Assembly (NCBI GenBank): GCA_943736015.1
Contig: OX031065.1
Span: 40,996,427 to 41,060,426 of the forward strand
Direction of reading: 5' to 3'
DNA: 64,000 nucleotides
From: Tridacna crocea
Taxonomy: Eukaryota; Mollusca; Bivalvia; Cardiida; Cardiidae
Of the stretch, positions 23,236 through 34,724 are shown one piece after another. Position numbers and translations under genes: made by a program. Position 1 is the first letter of the stretch; each line of letters opens with the position of its first letter. The notes under the pieces are model-generated. The model was not told the DNA's origin. It was given only the letters and a program-made list of their open reading frames with translations, and made no database searches.

Positions 23236-25556
23236 ACAAGAGGGCCATGATGGCCCTGAAATCGCTCACCTGAGTTTATTGACCAAACATGCACCATCTA
23301 GTTTCCCAGTGACCTAGTTTTTTTCAGACATTACCCATCATCAAACACTTTCGAGATATCAATAAGACAAACATTCTGGCCAAGTTTCATGAGTATTGGA
23401 CTGAAAATGTGGCCTCTACAGTGTACAAAGGGTTTTTCTAAGATTTCATCAAGTGACCTAGTTTTGGACCCGACAATTACCCATTATCAAACTCTTTTGA
23501 GACATCACCAAAACAAACATTCTGACCAAGTCTGAAGAGTATCAGGCAGAAAATGTAGCCTCTAGAGTGTACACAAGGTTTTTCTAATATTTGACCCATT
23601 GACCTAGTTTTTGACTCCACATGACCCATTTTCAAACTCATTCAAGGTATCACCAGGACAAATATTATGAACAAGTTTTAGGAGTATCAGACTGAAAATG
23701 TGTCCTCCAGAGCATACAAAAGGTGTTTATAACATTTGACCTTTTGACCCAGTTTTTGACCCAACATGACCCATTTTCAAACTCATCCAAGATATTATCA
23801 TCTAAGATATTATAAAGGCAAACATTCTGACTAAATTTCAAGAGTGTTGGACTGAAAATGTGGCATCCAGAGCATATACAAGGTTTTTCTAAGATTTGAC
23901 CTGGTGACCTAGTTTTTAACCCCCAATGACCCATTTTCAAACCTGTCTGAGATATCATCAAGACAAACATTCTGACCAACTTACAAGAGTTTTAGACTGA
24001 AAATGTGGCCTCTAGAGCCTACAAAAGGTTTTTCTAACATTTTACCTAGTGACCTAGTTTTTGACCCCACATGACCCATTTTCGATCTTGTCCGAGATAT
24101 CATCCAGGCAAACATCCTGACCAACTTTCATTAGTATCCAACTGAAAATGTGGCCTCTGGAGCGTAGATAAGGTTTTTCTAAGATTTGACCTAGTGACCT
24201 AGTTTTTGACCCCACATGACCCATTTTTGTACTCGTCCGAGATATCATCGAGACAAACATCCTGACCAACTTGCATGAGTATCCGACTGAAAATGTGGCC
24301 TCTAAAGCAAACACAAGGTTTTTCTAAGATTTGACCTGGTGACCTAGTTTTTGACCCCACATGACCCATTTTCATACTCGTCCGAGATATCATCCAGACA
24401 AACATCCTGACAAACTTTCATGAGTAAACAACTGAAAATGTGGCCTCTAGAGCATACACAAGGTTTTTCTAACATTTGGCCTGGTGACCTAGTTTTTGAC
24501 CCCACGTGACCTATTTTCAAACTCCTCCGAGATATCATCCAGACAAACATCCTGACCAACTTTCATGAGTATCCGACTGAAAATGTGGCCTCTAGAGCGT
24601 ACACAAGGTTTTTCTAACATTTGACCTGGTGACCTAGTTTTTGACCCCACGTGACCCATTTTCAAACTCGTCTGAGATATCATCCAGACAAACATCCTGA
24701 CCAACTTTCATGAGTATCCAACTGAAAATGTGGCCTCTAGAGCCTACACAAGGTTTTTCTAACATTTGACCTGGTGACCTAGTTTTTGACCCCAGGTGAC
24801 CCATTTTCGAAATCCTCCGAGATATCATCCAGACAAACATCCTAACCAACTTTCAAGAGTTTTGGACTGAAAATGTGGCCTCTAGAGCGTACAGAAGGTT
24901 TTTCTAAGATTTGACCTGGTGACCTAGTTTTTGACCCCACATGACCAATTTTCAAACTCGTCTGAGATATTATCCAGACAAACATCCTGACCATTTTTCA
25001 TGAGTATCCGACTGAAAATGTGGCCTCTAGAACGTACACAAGGTTTTTCTAACATTTGACCTGGTGACCTAGTTTTTGACCCCACGTGACCCATTTTCGA
25101 ACTTGTCCAAGATATCATCAAGACAAACATCCTGACCAACTTTCATGAGTATCCGACTCAAAATGTGGCCTCTAGAGTGTACACAAGGTTTTTCTAAGAT
25201 TTGACCTAGTGACCTAGTTTTTGACCCCACATGACCCATTTTCAAACTTGTTTGAGATATCATCGAGACAAACATCCTGACCAACTTTCATGAGTATCCG
25301 CCTCAAAATGTGGCCTCTAGAGCGTACACAAGGTTTTTCTAAGATTTGACCTTGTGACCTAGTTTTTGACCCCACATGACCCATTTTCGAACCTGTCCGT
25401 GATTCCATCGAGAAAAACATCCTGACCAACTTTCATGAGTATCCGACCAAAACTGTGGCCTCTAGAGCATACACAAGGTAAAAAGTTGACGACGGTCGAC
25501 GGACACAGCACGATCACAATAGCTTACCATGAGCACTTCGTGCTCAGGTGAGCTAA
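23236..25556 (+). mobile_element. HINE-like element with a 145-bp core period
   Basis: Ends are those of the other types: ACAAGAG-GGGCC-ATGAT-GGCCC with GCTCACCTGAG at the left, and GAGCAC-TTC-GTGCTC with AGGTGAGCTA at the right. The core is unrelated to the 166-bp type. Units of 145 bp contain GACCTAGTTTTTGACCCCAC and GAGATATCATCCAGACAAAC, giving about a dozen close copies plus older ones at the left. Because 145 is not a multiple of three and few stops occur on the minus strand, near-identical 71-codon frames recur every 145 bp. They lack start context and splice signals and I regard them as accidental. Confidence 0.85.
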
Positions 25557-26300
25557 TGATGAATACGTAGTTTCTATTAATTTGTAAACAAATTGAAGTT
25601 AGAAATACTATAAAAATCATGGGTACACTTTGACTACATGTTGGGTACATTTAATTGTATAATCGTTCTTGCGCCAAAAAAATGAAATGGTGCAAAATTA
25701 TTGCACTTTTAGGGGGGTTGAATTATGCCAATTTTCGGTATTTTTTGCTGAAATTTTCCAGAAAAAGGACTTATGGGACTGTAGCCAGGACATTTATATA
25801 CACATGCACTTGATTCTTAGACCTGAACGATCTTTGTTTGACTAGGAAAAAAAAAACACTGAAAAATGAAAATTTGTTTTTTGTAAGGAAAGAGAAGGTG
25901 CACGCATGTAAAAACATACCATTTCTTGTTTATTCATCATTTTTTTGATAAAATCAGTCAAGAATACTTATTACAATGTGTTTTTACAGCTGTTTTCTGA
26001 GATAGGTAAAGCTGATCAAGAAACTGGTAGTGATTTTTTTCAAAATGGCCGACCCCCTTTTTTTCCCCCATTAGAAAATCATTTGAGTTGCTATATTCTG
26101 TTGTAAATCACAATCCAGTCATTTCAATCTGTTTATATGAGGACAGAATTCATTTAAAATCAATAATAAGTCGCATATGGCATTTTTTTAGTGTTTATTC
26201 ATTGCAAGATTGCTTCTGGCTTGTTCATCCCAAAACCATTTCGTCCCAGGGCTTGTTCATCCCTGGGTTTTTCGCTCGGGCTTGTTTTCTAATCATCCAG
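25557..26300 (+). repeat. Repeat A right part, then unassigned sequence
   Basis: 25557-25640 continues repeat A (AATTGAAGTTAGAAATACTA, then ATCATGGGTACA as at 4395-4435). From about 25641 no gene is visible. Near 26210-26290 the motif GGCTTGTTCATCCC, or a variant, occurs three times. Confidence 0.6.
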
Positions 26301-26301
26301 A

Positions 26302-26398
26302 AATAACTTTGAATTTTCAATCACATTTATGTTGTTGTATTCAAATGTTAACAATTTGGACTAGTCCAAAATTTTGTCATTTGTCATTTGTTAAAAGG
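26302..26398 (+). repeat. Right-hand fragment of a TTAA-type MITE
   Basis: TTTGAATTTTCAATCACATTT and GTCCAAAATTTTGTCATTTG followed by TTAAAAGG match the right third of the family. Confidence 0.45.
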
Positions 26399-26407
26399 CC
26401 GATGATA

Positions 26408-26893
26408 TTTACCTGACAGTCATGTACACACGTAAGAAAATTCATACTGCGAAGCTAACTGTCGTGTATTCAATGAAGGAGAACTTGTTGAGTGCCGGAC
26501 GGTCGTGCATGGACTGATGAAATATTGTCTTGGAGGCGCAAGTACGTGCCCGCTATTTCTGATTTCTTCATTCAGTGCACGATGCGGTCGTGTCCACACT
26601 GAAGATTCAGACTCTTATGTACACTGTGTAAATGGGTTGGGCCAAAACGCAGACTGTTACGTGAACTGGCATGGCATAGACAGTCTCATTGGAGCACAGC
26701 AATAGTCATTTATACAGCGTGTTACAGAACAAATGCACAAGCGTAGCTGGCATCCTTTTTATATGTCCGAAGGCTCTTATTACATTATACCGTACACCCG
26801 GTCGTTCGTCCGTCCGTCTGTTTGGAATTTCTTGTGTGCGCAACTCCTACAGTTTCCATCGGAATTTAGATTTATTTGAAATTTGCCACAATG
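26408..26893. repeat. Left arm of a long inverted repeat (about 480 bp)
   Basis: Starting TATTTACCTGAC, this stretch is matched in reverse complement by 34725-35205. Shared blocks include AGAAAATTCATACTGCGA, GATGCGGTCGTGTCC, GGGTTGG-CCAAAACGCAGACTG and AATAGTCATTTATACAG. The two arms enclose about 8 kb. A further partial copy lies at 33545-33640 and a fragment at about 51000-51120. It resembles a foldback transposon with long terminal inverted repeats. No flanking duplication was found and no transposase seen. Confidence 0.7.
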
Positions 26894-27305
26894 GTATCCA
26901 GCAAGGTTGGCAAAAAGCCGGTCAATATGAGTATTGACCGGGCCGGTGGTTTTAACCTGTTAAAATCGGTCAATACTGGTCGATTGGTGGTCAATTGAAG
27001 TGGTTGATTGGGTCGATTGAATCACTGACTAAGATATACCTGTCCTGTTTCTAAGCTAGTCTTAAAAGCTGTCCTAAATCCTGCACTGAAGATATATTAC
27101 ATATTATCATCAGTATCATAGTTTTTATCAGTAAGGTCCCTTTTTTTATTTGATCATAATTCAAAAGACATTACTGATGGTCAACTGAAGAGGTTGTTTG
27201 GATTGATGTTCACCTTTGAACTTACATGCAGGTCAGTTCTTTTCAACCAAAGAAGTTAAGAAGTTTTATTTATCATCATCCCTTATAGGTTAGATATCTA
27301 TTTAT

Positions 27306-28281
27306 CAGGGTTCAAATTTAACGGTCGCAAACTCGCAAAATGCGAGCTGAAATGAAAAAATGCGAGTGCCAAATTCTAACGGTCGAAATAATTCGCGAGT
27401 GCGCCGGAAAGCGGGCAAACCTATCGCTTAAAAATCTGAATTAATCTATGAATGTGGTCGTTTTTCATGTACTCTGTATTGCCGTATGCCGTGTAGAACT
27501 ATCCTTTGAGAGTATCGCCGACCGCGTGACATTCATAGAGACGCTTGTTGCCGTATTATAAATACATGTATCCGATATTTAAAGCACGTAGGCGATTCTG
27601 ACGTTGTTTTTACGTCTGTCTGCATTGCCTCGCTGAGAGTATGCACAGGAATCGGACGTTTATTTGGTGAAAATAGATCTAGCTAAATGTCAGCCGAAGT
27701 GGTCACTCTCTATTATAAAATTTCATAAAAGAGAGTGACCACTTTGACTGACATTTAGCTATTTTCACCAAATAAACGTACGATTCCTGTGGAGTATGGA
27801 GCGGAAAATATATATAGTTTTTTCGGCAAAATGCCGTATTCTGTGACATTGCCGGAATACACAGACCCCAAAACGATAAAACTCTCGAAGCCCACTGCCG
27901 AATGTGTAGAGTCTGAGCTATAATATTAGCCGTATTTGACGGGTAATCACGGTTTTTCGTGTTGCACTCTTTGTATTCAAATTGTAAATTTCACGATTTC
28001 GTAAACTTTTGGGAAGAATAAACCTTGCGCTCTCAAATCGACGTAAGTATGTGAAGCACGAAAGAGGCACCTTATAGGTAGGCGGAGCTTATAACATTGT
28101 AGGAAAAGGAGAAATAGGCTCATCAATGTTTTCGTAAGTTTCCCATTTCAGAGTAGTTAAAACAAGGGACTGAGTGGCAATGGGTTAAAATATTGCTAGT
28201 ACAAAATCGAGTTTTGCGAGTAGAAAAAATGGTCACTAGCAAATTTTTGCTAGTTGAAAAAAAAGTTAAATTTGACCCCTG
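27306..28281. mobile_element. hAT-like element nested in the 26902 element, 6-bp duplication
   Basis: The left end CAGGGTTCAAATTTAAC and the reverse complement of the right end, CAGGGGTCAAATTTAAC, match at 16 of 17 positions. ATTTAT directly flanks both sides (27300-27305 and 28282-28287). Near the ends GCGAG/CTCGC and GCTAG/CTAGC motifs repeat. The interior has a large palindrome (27648-27790) and a MITE fragment near 28095-28192. No protein recognised. Confidence 0.75.
27648..27790. repeat. Large palindrome, arms about 64 bp
   Basis: AGGAATCGGACGTTTATTTGG at the left pairs with CCAAATAAACGTACGATTCCT at the right. The pairing continues through AGCTAAATGTCAG and GTGGTCACTCTC towards a centre near 27720. 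Mismatches are few, so the palindrome is young or maintained. Confidence 0.75.
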
Positions 28282-28381
28282 ATTTATAGTATTGCATCTT
28301 TTCTCTTTTTCTCTTCCCCACTACAACCACAAATATACATGTACTTAGGTTTTATATCATTTAAAAGTTCAAAGATAGCAT

Positions 28382-30263
28382 AACAAGAGGGCCATGATGG
28401 CCCTGTATTGCTCCACTGGCTTTTTAACCCTTTACCACGCAAATTCAAGCGTTCATGACCCTGAAAAAGAGGGCCTTCAAAAACAATGAACACTGTCAGG
28501 CAGTACAAGCAGGTTAATTCATAAGCATGAAAGGTAAAATCCTTAGAAAAATAATCTGAATGATAGAAACCTTACTCTCAATTTATTATTCAACTCATGT
28601 GAGCATAACTATTAGCATCAAAATGAGTCACACTTGAAAACAGCATATTTTCTATAAAAAAACTTAATGTCTAGCACCAATTATGTATCAATGCAGTTTG
28701 ATAATCAAGGGAGGTAAATAGTACCAAACTTTCTCTTTCATACAAAGAGTTATTTCTCTTGATTAATGTTTAAATTGAAGTGACTATATTTTGAAGCCCA
28801 TGTTAAACTTGTGACCCCTGGATGGAGCCAATTTTGACCTCAGACCTACAGTATGAAACTAGAATGTGTGGTTATAAACACAAAGATTTTTTAATCTTGC
28901 CCAATAAAAAGCCCTGTGAAACAAGTTTGCTCCATAAAAGGCACTGTAAAATATGTGACCCATGAGACAGGTTTATAAAGCCTATAATACTTGTGACCCC
29001 TGGGGTGGGGTCAAACTTGACCCCCAAAGTTAAAATTTGGGCCCTCTTGGTAGAGGCCCATTAGATAAAGCTACATGCAAAATTTGATAGCCCTAGGCCT
29101 TATGGCTATGTACAAATAGATTATTAAAGTTTCCCTATATAAGCCCATGTAAAACTTGTGACCCCTGTGACGGGGCTAAATTTGACCCCAGGGCTATAAT
29201 TTGGGCACCCTTGGTAGACACCCCCTAGATAAAGCTACATGCAAAATTTGATAGCTCTAGCCCTTATAGCTAGGTGCCAGAAGATTTTCAAAGTTTTCCC
29301 TATATAAGCCCATGTAAAATTTGTTAACCCCCCCCCCCCTGGGGGCGGGGGTCAAATTTGACCCCTGGGCTATAAGTTGGACACCCTTGGTAGAGGTCCA
29401 CTAGATAAAGCTACATGACAAATTTGGTAGCCCTAGGCCCTATGGCTAGGTGGAAGAAGAATTTTAAAGTTCTCCCTATATAAGCCCATGTAAAACTTGT
29501 TACCCCCGGGGCGGGGCCAATTTTGACCCCAGGGGTATAATTTACACAGGCTTGGTAGAGGTCCACTAGATAAAACAACATCCCAAATTTGGTAGCCCTA
29601 GGCCCTATGCATAGGTAGAAGAGGAGTTTTAAAGTTCTCCCTAAATAAGCCCATGTAAAACTTGTGACCCCCAGGGCGGAGCCAATTTTGATCCCAGGGC
29701 TATAATTTGAAGAAACTTGGTAGAGGTCCACTAGATAAAGCTACATGCCAAATTTGGTAGCCATAGGCCTTATGGTTTCAAACAAGAAGATTTTCAAACA
29801 TTTTCAATTTTTTTCAGTTTTGTTGCCATGGCAACCAGAGTTTTTGAAGGAATTAAATTCTTTCAAGATATTCTAAAGAGGGCCATGGCAGGATCATTTC
29901 TGTGAAGTTTCATCAAAATTGGATGGGTAGTTTCAGAGAAGAAGATGTTTAGAGAAAAAGTTAACTCACCGACGGACGGCCGGTCTTACAGGACGGACCT
30001 TGTGAGGTCGAATTGCTCTTTATTCAATACACCCAAATAACCCCACAAAGTTAACCCCACAAGCTAACCCTAACCCCACAAACCCTAACCCTACAACCCT
30101 AACCCTAACCCCTAACCTACCAGATGGACGGAATGAACCCCATAGAGACTAAATGTACAAATTACCCCTAACCGCACAATGTCGGGCTCATAAGGCCGGA
30201 CAGACGGACGGACAATGGGCCATGACATAAGCCCGCTGGCCTTGGGCCAGTGGAGCTAAAAAA
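28382..30263 (+). mobile_element. HINE-like element, third core type, altered subterminal pair
   Basis: Starts AACAAGAG-GGGCC-ATGAT-GGCCC like the others. The inner motif is GCTCCACTGGC and the right end has GCCAGTGGAGCTAAA, replacing the GCTCACCTGA/TCAGGTGAGC pair of the other types while keeping complementarity. The core has units of about 165 bp (AAGCCCATGTAAAACTTGTG at 29141, 29305, 29482 and 29647). The 3' domain keeps GTTGCCATGGCAACCAGAG and GACGGACGG motifs. It also contains a MITE fragment (28425-28495) and a telomere-like tract (30037-30118). Confidence 0.8.
30037..30118. repeat. Interstitial telomere-like tract (CCCTAA)n, degenerate
   Basis: About 80 bp rich in CCCTAACC, CCCCACAA and ACCCTAACC units lie inside the 3' part of the HINE-like element. 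TTAGGG is the usual telomeric repeat of molluscs. The tract is interrupted and not a functional telomere. Confidence 0.7.
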
Positions 30264-30377
30264 GCAGCTAATTTGAAACTTTCATGTAAAATTGAAGAAA
30301 AAAGTGTCACCCATGTGTACCTGTCACTAATCTATAGGCATATTGAGTACCCATAAAGAGGCTGTGACTGATTTATA

Positions 30378-31461
30378 CTACGGTCACAAATCAGTAAATG
30401 CCGCCTTCCGGCGTGGTAACTGCCAGTTTTCACTCAAATTCGGCCGGTGGCAGGCACAATCGGCAGGCGGCATTTTAGACGCCGCTAGGACGCCGCTGAA
30501 GTTTTAAGAAAAAGTTAAAATTCTGACTGCCACCGGCCGATTTTTTCTATTTGTGGCTGTCGTCAGGGCGCATTTCGTGGTCGCGCGATGGCAATGAAGT
30601 GACAGACGGGCGGCAGCACGATTTTTACTCGGTCGTCACGGGGTTCGAGGGCCTTTAATCTTCGGCTGGCGATCGGTAGGAACTAACTGCCACTCTCCAG
30701 CATCCGGCCTGCTACCGTTATGCTATCGACACGCCACCGTGCGATTTCAAAATACCTGCAGGCGGCAGGGCGGAGATTGAAAAGCAGATGGAAGGCGGCT
30801 GATGGTGTTGGTAGGTGGCAGGATAGGGATCTGCCGAGTGCAGACTCCCGGCCCCTGAATATAACTCCGAAGCTATTCACAATAAGAAATTTTCGTCATG
30901 GCGATTCTAACAGCACCAGGGCGACTCAGAGATTTGCATATTGCTGGGTTGAGCTCCAGTCTCTTGCGCTTCGGTACTGGCGCTTTGTCCTGCCCCTTGC
31001 CTTTAGGGGGCAACTTGTTGGAAGGAAAAAATTCTTAAAAATTAGATCTCTTTATCTTGTGGTTGATAATAATGATGAACACTTTGTAGTGATACGAGAG
31101 CAATCTAGATATATATATTTCCCGTAAACCAGCCTGCCGCCATCAGATTATCGGGCGGACGCCTGTCGGTGGCAGTTCGAACGCCCGATCGCCGGCCGGT
31201 GTCAGTTGAAAATGGTCGGTGTCCGCCAGGTTGCCGGGCGGTGGCAGGTAAAATCTGACGGCTGCCGGACTGTCGCCTAACTGCCACCAGCCGACACCCT
31301 GATGACACCCCACACCCCACGAACATAAGAAACTGCCTGCGGCCTTTTACTGGCAGTTATTTATGACGACTCTCACCGATTTGTAAAAAATCAGCATGTA
31401 ATTTTAAGAATCCACCGATGTCTAAAAATCGGCAGGCGGCAGTTTCGCATTGTGACCATAG
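30378..31461. mobile_element. GC-rich DNA element with inverted ends, superfamily unknown
   Basis: CTACGGTCACAA at the left and TTGTGACCATAG at the right are inverted repeats with one mismatch; flanking TTATA/TGTAA may extend them. The interior is GC-rich, full of CGGCAGGCGG, CCGGCCGG and TGCCACC motifs in both orientations, and contrasts with its AT-rich surroundings. The longest open frame inside (30720-31127) resembles nothing I know and is probably a by-product of composition. Target duplication unclear (TA or none). Confidence 0.6.
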
Positions 31462-32090
31462 TGTAACTAAACAACAGTTAGGGATACAATAATGTCTGAA
31501 GCGTCTACTTACTCCTTTACATTGTTGTCAAAACACATTAAAAGGTGTAAATGTTGTCCCTTTCTATCCCAATGGGTGTGGCTTAAATTAGAAAAAGAAC
31601 CAATCATGTATACATCCCTATTTGGGGTAGAATACTTGACACCAGGCCTTATTCTTAAAATACTGGCTTATGTGCAATCAAGTTATAATCTTATCATCAC
31701 GCAGTTACCTAAGGTGTCAAAAATGAAACCTAAAACCTTATTAGGGTCTTATATAGAGTTTTGGAAAACTGGCAAAAGCCAGCTGATAAGTAGCCTTGAT
31801 AGGGAAAAAAACATTTCTTTCCACTAAAGTCAACTCTCATATTGGTGAATTCAACCAACCTTGGAACCAAAATAGGAAAAAAACTTATGATAAATATACA
31901 CTAAATAGCATCACTATCCACTTAAAATGCATATGACCTGTAAAATTTCCAAATGACCACTACAAATATCCAATCAACCAGTATTGACCAGTATTGACCA
32001 CTTTGGGAGTATTGACCGGGGCGGTTTTAACCGGTTAAAATCGCCGGTTAAAACCATCCCTGGTTTCAACCGCCCAACCTTGGTATCCAG

Positions 32091-33544
32091 TTGTTTCAGC
32101 ACCCAGTCATTTCTACACCCAGTCAGTTCAACACTTTTTGGTCGTTTTGACCCATATTTTGGTCAATTCGACCCACAATTTTTTTTTGCAACAAATGGTC
32201 ATTTCACAGTACCTTGTAAACATTTCAATATTATTTTTTCTTTGTAGTATATAGTGAAAAGTGCCTCTTCGCCGATGTTTATGTTTACTTTTTTTGTTCT
32301 ACTATTGCAGATACATTATTATCTTGATACATACAGTGATGGAATTGTATTTGGGGATATTGGTAATTGAAGAAGATAGTTCTAAATGTGTTATTATGTG
32401 TTCTAAGAACAGAATCTCTATGTACTTTTATGTTTTTCCTTGTTGCTTGAATAAATGCTAATTTTGAAACAGAATGTTTGTTAGTTGGAATTAATAGTTT
32501 CTTTTGATTTGTTTGAATTTGATAGTTGTATTTCGCAAATTATACCCACTGATAGATTGTTTGCTTCAGTTTGTATACCATCAACAGTTTCTTTAAAAAA
32601 TGTAATTTATTTAAAAACAGATAAAAAGTACTAGTATTTGTAATTAATTTGAGTACATGTATTCAAAGAGTTATCTAGATAGGGGTATCCCAGAAAGTAT
32701 TTAAAGCAGATGCAATTGAAATTCAGCTAAATATACTATATGTGCTGTTGGAGATAACTATATAGACTACCTAAATTTGTAGTGACAAGAGTATGTTAAT
32801 GGTTGTTTTGTGTGTGTTTGTTTTTGGAGTATCATGAATAATTGGGACTTTTTAAAGGAAGTAGGGGTTTGGTCGGGAGGACAAAACAGGCAGTTTCGTG
32901 CGATACATGTATGAGATGGCAGCATCCAACATGTGACACAGGCCGAGCAAAAATTATTTTGTAGAAATTTTTATTTTTTCCCTCCACTGAAATAAACTAC
33001 AGAAATCAATATCTGACTACACGAACCATACCGTCTGATCCTTCATCTACTGCACAATTAATCTCCCTTACCCTTTACCACACAATCCCAAGTTGTAATG
33101 ACCTTCAGTTACAAGCCTTTGGACATATTGTAAAAAAAACCCACACATTTCATCCTTTTCACACAATGTTTTTAACCATATCAAAGAAAAACTCCATTAC
33201 ATTGAGTCACAATTAAATTTGTTGCCTGCAAATAATTTCAAGTAGTACACACACACGTCGTCAAATGTTGTGATCGAGTCAAAATTCTTGTCCTTTGTTG
33301 TGTACTCTTAGACAATCAGCTGCCTCACAGTTTCAGTAGAAAAGCTTGGCTTATCATTAATTGTACTTACTGAGTTTACCCCTTATCCCGCTGAATAATT
33401 GATATGTTAATTCAAAACCAAAGGTAAAATCCTAAAGTTTGATATTTCAAAGGTATTTTGGGGGAAAGGATATTTCTCTATCGGTAAAAGTGGATCCAAT
33501 ATCAGATCTCACGTTTGTGCAGTCCTACCTTCATTTACATGAAA
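32091..33544. other. Remains of the host repeat of the 26902 element; no gene
   Basis: 32091-32140 (CACCCAGTCATTTCTACACC) continues the repeat broken by the large hAT insertion. A degraded TTAA-type MITE lies at about 33067-33245 (CCCTTTACCACACAATCC at its left). No exon is supported in the rest. Confidence 0.5.
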
Positions 33545-33640
33545 AAGCGTTGAACTGACTGGGTGTAGAAATGACCGGGTGATAAATTTCAAATAGATCT
33601 AATTCTGATGGAAACTGTAGGAGGAGTTGCAGGAGCGTTA
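33545..33640 (-). repeat. Inverted partial copy spanning the hAT target site
   Basis: The reverse complement of this segment matches 26840-26893 joined directly to 32091-32140, that is, the repeat without the 5.2 kb element between its halves. The motif at the junction is diverged, so the exact empty-site octamer is not preserved. Confidence 0.65.
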
Positions 33641-34724
33641 GGGGACAGAACTCATTCCATAGCCATCCACGGCTGAAGAAAGCAAGATGGCTGTTTTTCA
33701 CATGCACCACACTTTTCCATAATTTGTTCTATCAGTGTATGTAGTTTCTAGTCAATACCTTTAAAGGTTCCAGGCTTTTTCGTCAACACCTTTTCAGTCT
33801 TATTGGAACAAGATCTCTGTGTGCCCTCTAAAATGAATTATTTTACACATAAAAGTTCTTTGAATAAAACTTGTTTATGCTTTGTTTTCTCTCTCGAAGT
33901 CGTAGAACAGAAACTTTGTTAATGATTCAAGACATGAACACAGCATGTCTCAGCAACGCCTGTTGCCTAGGCAAGTGGCCTTTCAACATAAAATACATTG
34001 AAAATCTGGCTTGAATCCATGCAATTAGATCTAGTTTTGATATATTGCACTTCTTTTTTTTCACTGTTTGTTCATCATGCTGCTTATGCTGTCTTAGTGG
34101 ATTCAACTTTTTGCATCATGAATTCAAAATGCATGCTAGCAAAAAAGCTAAATGTCTGCCAATAGAGTAATTTCAGGCCCTCAGGGGCCTCTAGTTGGAT
34201 AAATGGATTGAGGGGTGGATGTATGAATTTATGGTATTTAACACTGTCTTTAACATAGTTTCACCAGTAATTTTACGAGAAATTCGAATGTTTTCTTCAG
34301 AAGTTTTCGGTTTAGAAGAGAAAAGAGTATGTCGTTTGGAAGAGTGCTACTGCCAGCTAAAATTTGCCAGGCAGTGTCATGTAAACATATCTGCACAGAT
34401 TTGTTGTTGTACGGATTATGATTGAATATATCTGAGGGAAAAAAATCCTTTTCGCCAGTTTCTATCATTTGCCTATTTTCATATTTTCTTCAACATTTGA
34501 AATAGATTACCTTTGAAAGCTTAGTAATGGTGAAAATTCCTAACACATAATCTACCACGCCACTCTCAGGACTACCAGTCCTTTGATTTTGATAGCTTGG
34601 AAGTTATGGCCTGAACAGAAATTCAAAGTGAAAAGTTGGCTATTTCAGAAGTCAAGGGTAGATAATTTCAAAATACAAACAGCGATCCAAATTTTGAGAG
34701 TCACATGCGCACAACTACCCATCA
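33641..34724. other. No gene recognised
   Basis: AT-rich sequence with no supported exon. A short palindrome around 34173-34190 (GGCCCTCAGGGGCC) resembles HINE hairpin ends but has no partner. Confidence 0.35.

Larger units (their letters stand above)
26902..32082. mobile_element. Large hAT-like element, 8-bp target duplication, non-coding
   Basis: Ends CAAGGTTGG and CCAACCTTG are inverted repeats, flanked by GTATCCAG on both sides (26894-26901 and 32083-32090). GGTCAATA/TATTGACC motifs cluster near both ends and make longer subterminal inverted repeats. The reading across the insertion point continues a repeat, so the target can be checked at 33570-33630, where an uninterrupted version exists. 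No transposase frame is visible. Much of its 5.2 kb consists of later insertions (27306, 28382, 30378). Confidence 0.8.

Noticed and set aside
24199-25429. Repeated minus-strand 71-codon frames, nearly identical every 145 bp
   Set aside because: They follow the tandem array exactly, rotate frame with each unit because 145 is not divisible by three, and have no splice or start context. They are by-products of a stop-poor satellite unit, not a repetitive protein.
29331-29346. C-run and GGGGGCGGGG as a CpG island or promoter
   Set aside because: It is a slipped variant of a tandem unit in the 28382 HINE-like element.
30720-31127. 135-codon frame in GC-rich sequence
   Set aside because: It sits inside an inverted-repeat element of high GC content, where stop codons are rare by composition. 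No recognisable domain.
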